Shown: positions 61,440 through 64,000 of the stretch, piece by piece | Numbering within the stretch: the stretch's first letter is position 1 | Layout: the number at the start of each line of letters is the position of its first letter | From: Reichenbachiella sp. 5M10 | GTDB taxonomy: Bacteria > Bacteroidota > Bacteroidia > Cytophagales > Cyclobacteriaceae | Length of the DNA: 64,000 bases | Reading direction: 5' to 3' | Assembly: GCF_002742335.1 (NCBI RefSeq) | Contig: NZ_MDGR01000007.1 | Span: forward strand, 1,368,501-1,432,500 | Translations under genes and position numbers: made by a program | Notes under the pieces: model-generated | The model's input: the letters and a program-made list of their open reading frames with translations, nothing else | Told to the model about the DNA's origin: nothing | Databases searched by the model: none

Positions 61440-61844
61440 GTGAAGAAAGTCATTGCCATATCGCTTGCGCTATTGTTGCTACTCAGTAATACGGGTTTTG
61501 CTGTCCATACGCACTATTGTGGGGGGAAGGCCGTAGAGTCGAGTATGGGGTTAGGTTTGGTGACATTAGATTGCGGGATGATGGAGACTCCACAGCCTTG
61601 TGCTTCTATGGAATGGACCCCTACCCAAAACTGCTGTGACAACAGCCACCTGTCTTATGAGATAGAGGACGACTATCAGGAGGCAGGAATTGCCGCTTTT
61701 ATCGTTTTGGATTTTGTTTATGTCTTGGCCTTCACTTTCCATGCTTTTGGATCCATCCAAAGCGAAGCAGCGAGTCATATAGACTATGCTCCTCCTATCC
61801 TGCAGCGAGACAGTCAAGTCTTGTTTCAGTCTTTTCTTATTTGA
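61440..61844 (+). CDS. HYC/CC/PP-type small exported protein, metal-pump associated
   Basis: 134 residues starting at GTG, the only start that keeps the signal (KKVIAISLALLLLLSNTGFAVHTHYC). The family pattern is clear: HTHYCGG after the signal, NCCD near the middle and APPIL near the C-terminus, with several other Cys that could bind metal. Proteins of this type occur in Bacteroidota beside CusA/CzcA-type efflux genes, as here (RND gene 115 bp downstream). The biochemical role is unknown; metal sensing or delivery to the pump is plausible. The transcript may be leaderless (see the -7 element). Confidence 0.75.
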   Translation: MKKVIAISLALLLLLSNTGFAVHTHYCGGKAVESSMGLGLVTLDCGMMETPQPCASMEWTPTQNCCDNSHLSYEIEDDYQEAGIAAFIVLDFVYVLAFTFHAFGSIQSEAASHIDYAPPILQRDSQVLFQSFLI

Positions 61845-61959
61845 TCTTCTTTTCGAATTGTCTCTGATAGGGTGACAGCAATCATATGGCCTGTGGTCTG
61901 ATAAATCATCACGGCGGTCATTCAGGTATTCATCTATCTTTTAGGATTAAGAAAAGAAC

Positions 61960-64000
61960 ATGCTCAATAGAATTATTCGTTATTTTTTGGAAAACAAGCT
62001 GGTTACGATATTGTTACTCCTTGCTTGTGTCATTTGGGGTTTAGTCACAGCGCCTTTTGGTTGGAAGCTTGACTTCCTGCCGAGTGATCCGGTACCTGTG
62101 GATGCTATACCCGATATAGGAGAGAATCAGCAGATCGTGTTCACCGAATGGATGGGTCGTTCTCCCCAAGATATCGAAGATCAGATCACTTACCCGTTGA
62201 CCACCTCTCTGTTGGGAATTCCCGGGGTGAAGTCTATTCGTAGTTCTTCGATACTTGGAGCGTCGAGCATTTACATTATATTCAGTGAAGAGGTAGAGTT
62301 TTATTGGTCACGTTCGCGGATATTGGAGAAGCTCAGTTCCTTGCCAGCGGGACTTTTGCCGAATGGCGTACAACCTACTCTCGGACCTGATGCGACTGCA
62401 CTGGGGCAGGTCTACTGGTATACGCTGGAAGGGCGCGACCCTGAGGGCAATCCTACGGGAGGATGGGATTTGCATGAGTTGCGCAAGGTGCAGGATTTCT
62501 ATGTCAAGTACGGCCTGAATGCTGTCGAAGGAGTCTCAGAGGTGGCTTCTATCGGTGGGTTTGTACAGGAGTATCAGGTAGATGTCAACCCCGAAGCGTT
62601 GCGTGTCTATGGTATCTCGTTGCAACAGGTGATATCTGCTGTCCGCCAGTCCAACCGTGATGTGGGTGCCCAAACGATCGAAATCAATCAGGCTGAGTAC
62701 CTGGTGCGAGGTTTGGGATATGTTCGTTCGGTAGAGGATCTCGAGCAGGCGGTAGTGACGGTCAGTGACAATGTCCCGATTCGCATCCGAGACATCGGTA
62801 TAGTTGCTCTTGGTCCAGCTACACGTCGTGGACTACTGGACAAAGACGGGGCAGAAGTCGTCGGCGGAGTAGTCGTAGCACGCTACGGATCCAACCCTTT
62901 GGCAGTGATCACGGAAGTCAAAGACAAAATCAAAGTGCTCTCTGCGGGATTACCCAAAAAGACTTTAGCCAATGGAGTAGAGAGTCAATTGACTTTGGTG
63001 CCCTTTTATGACAGGACCCAGTTGATTCACGAAACCTTGGGTACGCTAGAGGAAGCACTATCTCTGGAGGTTTTGATCACCATACTGGTGGTGATCGTCA
63101 TGGTACTGAATCTGCGTGCGTCGCTGATGATAGCGAGCTTGCTGCCGATCGCGGTGTTGATGGTTTTCGTCGCGATGCGCTATGTTGGAGTGGATGCCAA
63201 TATTGTGGCTTTGTCGGGGATTGCTATTGCGATCGGTACGATGGTGGACCTAGGGATAGTCCTGTCAGAAAATATCATCCAACATATCCGAGAAGCCCCT
63301 GCATCTCAAAACCTCAAAGAAACAATCTATAAGGCAGCTGCCGAAGTGAGTGGGGCCTTGGTCACGGCAGTAGCGACGACTGTGGTTAGTTTCATTCCTG
63401 TGTTTGCGATGGAAGCCGCCGAAGGCAAGCTGTTTCGTCCGTTGGCCTTTACCAAGACCTTTGCTTTGCTTGCTGCATTGTTTGTTTCATTGATTATCCT
63501 GCCGACATTGGCGCAGTGGTTTTTTGGGATCAAAATCCATAAAAAAGCTGTCGCCAAAGTTCTCCATGCTCTACTTGTCATGGTAGGGTTTGTGGCAATG
63601 TTTTGGGTGTCGCTGTGGGCAGGGCTATCACTTCTGGCTTTTGGTGTGGCGTGGTTTGTTCGTGTGTACAGCGGCTACCGTCACTGGGTCATCAAGCATG
63701 CAGCAGTTTTGATCGCGGTAGCTTCGGTGACGTGGTTGCTAGCCAAGTACTGGATGCCACTAGGGGTGGGAGAGTCTACTGGGCTCAACTTCCTCTTTGT
63801 AGCACTGGTACTGGTGCTGATCTTGGGTGGGTTTGCCTTGTTGGAAAAATTCTATGGTCGGATTCTTGATTGGTGTTTGGCACACAAAAGAACATTTCTG
63901 GCGCTACCGACGACTGTGATTCTCTTTGGAGCGATGATTTGGATTGGGTTTGGGAGTGTCTTTGGCTGGATGGCCAAGGGGTTGGATGTCGTGGGAGTGA
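61960..64000 (+). CDS. CusA/CzcA-type heavy-metal RND efflux pump (3' truncated by window edge)
   Basis: The frame is open from ATG 61960 to the window end, 680 codons of a protein usually over 1000 residues, so no stop is visible. It begins MLNRIIRYFLENKLVTILLL, the first membrane helix, followed by PVDAIPDIGENQQIVFTEW and SPQDIEDQITYPLTTSLLG, the porter-domain start typical of CusA. The central helices read SLEVLITILVVIVMVLNL, SLLPIAVLMVFVAM and the proton-relay region AIAIGTMVDLGIVLSENI. It exports metal ions (Cu/Ag or Zn/Co/Cd type) from periplasm or cytoplasm as part of a tripartite pump. Membrane-fusion and outer-membrane partners are not in the window. Metal specificity is not assigned. 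Confidence 0.92.
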   Translation, partial: MLNRIIRYFLENKLVTILLLLACVIWGLVTAPFGWKLDFLPSDPVPVDAIPDIGENQQIVFTEWMGRSPQDIEDQITYPLTTSLLGIPGVKSIRSSSILGASSIYIIFSEEVEFYWSRSRILEKLSSLPAGLLPNGVQPTLGPDATALGQVYWYTLEGRDPEGNPTGGWDLHELRKVQDFYVKYGLNAVEGVSEVASIGGFVQEYQVDVNPEALRVYGISLQQVISAVRQSNRDVGAQTIEINQAEYLVRGLGYVRSVEDLEQAVVTVSDNVPIRIRDIGIVALGPATRRGLLDKDGAEVVGGVVVARYGSNPLAVITEVKDKIKVLSAGLPKKTLANGVESQLTLVPFYDRTQLIHETLGTLEEALSLEVLITILVVIVMVLNLRASLMIASLLPIAVLMVFVAMRYVGVDANIVALSGIAIAIGTMVDLGIVLSENIIQHIREAPASQNLKETIYKAAAEVSGALVTAVATTVVSFIPVFAMEAAEGKLFRPLAFTKTFALLAALFVSLIILPTLAQWFFGIKIHKKAVAKVLHALLVMVGFVAMFWVSLWAGLSLLAFGVAWFVRVYSGYRHWVIKHAAVLIAVASVTWLLAKYWMPLGVGESTGLNFLFVALVLVLILGGFALLEKFYGRILDWCLAHKRTFLALPTTVILFGAMIWIGFGSVFGWMAKGLDVVGV

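Overview
The window looks like a chromosomal segment of a marine Bacteroidota (Cytophagales-type) bacterium. Four secreted proteins end in type IX secretion (Por) sorting domains, many others carry Bacteroidota-style lipoprotein signals, and two promoters fit the TTG / TAnnTTTG pattern of this phylum. No rRNA, tRNA, CRISPR array, insertion sequence or phage gene was recognised.

Region 1 (1-35249, + strand) is a large polysaccharide-utilisation locus. A tightly overlapping run (GH95 fucosidase, sulfatase, beta-propeller hydrolase, two beta-helix proteins, GH78 rhamnosidase, TIM-barrel-like lipoprotein) is followed by a roughly 400 bp regulatory region with a duplicated inverted-repeat element. 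Then come a second beta-helix group with lectin modules, a ConA-like candidate lyase, a 1234-residue alginate-lyase-superfamily protein, three more sulfatases, two further beta-helix proteins, an esterase, two heparinase II/III-type lyases and a gutted sialate O-acetylesterase. Five mutually paralogous right-handed beta-helix proteins, distributed among the sulfatases and other enzymes, are its most distinctive feature.

Region 2 (35329-38816, - strand) is a six-gene ECF sigma operon (sigma, membrane anti-sigma candidate, CpxP-like protein, YHYH lipoprotein, membrane-anchored protein, EF-hand lipoprotein) that sits between the two halves of the locus.

Region 3 (39250-50736) resumes carbohydrate degradation: GH29, GH141-PDZ, GH30 and GH97 on the + strand, converging on a - strand operon of ROK kinase, GH88 unsaturated glucuronyl hydrolase and MFS sugar transporter. 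The motif found upstream of the third beta-helix gene recurs upstream of this operon, so the two may share a regulator. GH95/GH29/GH141, F-type (fucose) lectin domains, GH78, several lyase-type proteins, GH88 and four sulfatases together suggest a sulfated, fucose-rich, uronate- and rhamnose-containing algal or animal glycan. That substrate is an inference. No SusC/SusD pair and no sulfatase-maturing enzyme lies in the window.

Region 4 (51260-59655) is a histidine-utilisation cluster: LysR regulator, M20 amidohydrolase and hutF on the - strand, diverging from hutH-hutU-hutI. The M20 enzyme occupies the place where N-formylglutamate deformylase (hutG) would be expected.

Region 5 (59639-64000) has a small lipoprotein, a beta-propeller lactonase-type lipoprotein, and a HYC/CC/PP small protein next to the start of a CusA/CzcA-type RND efflux pump that runs off the window.
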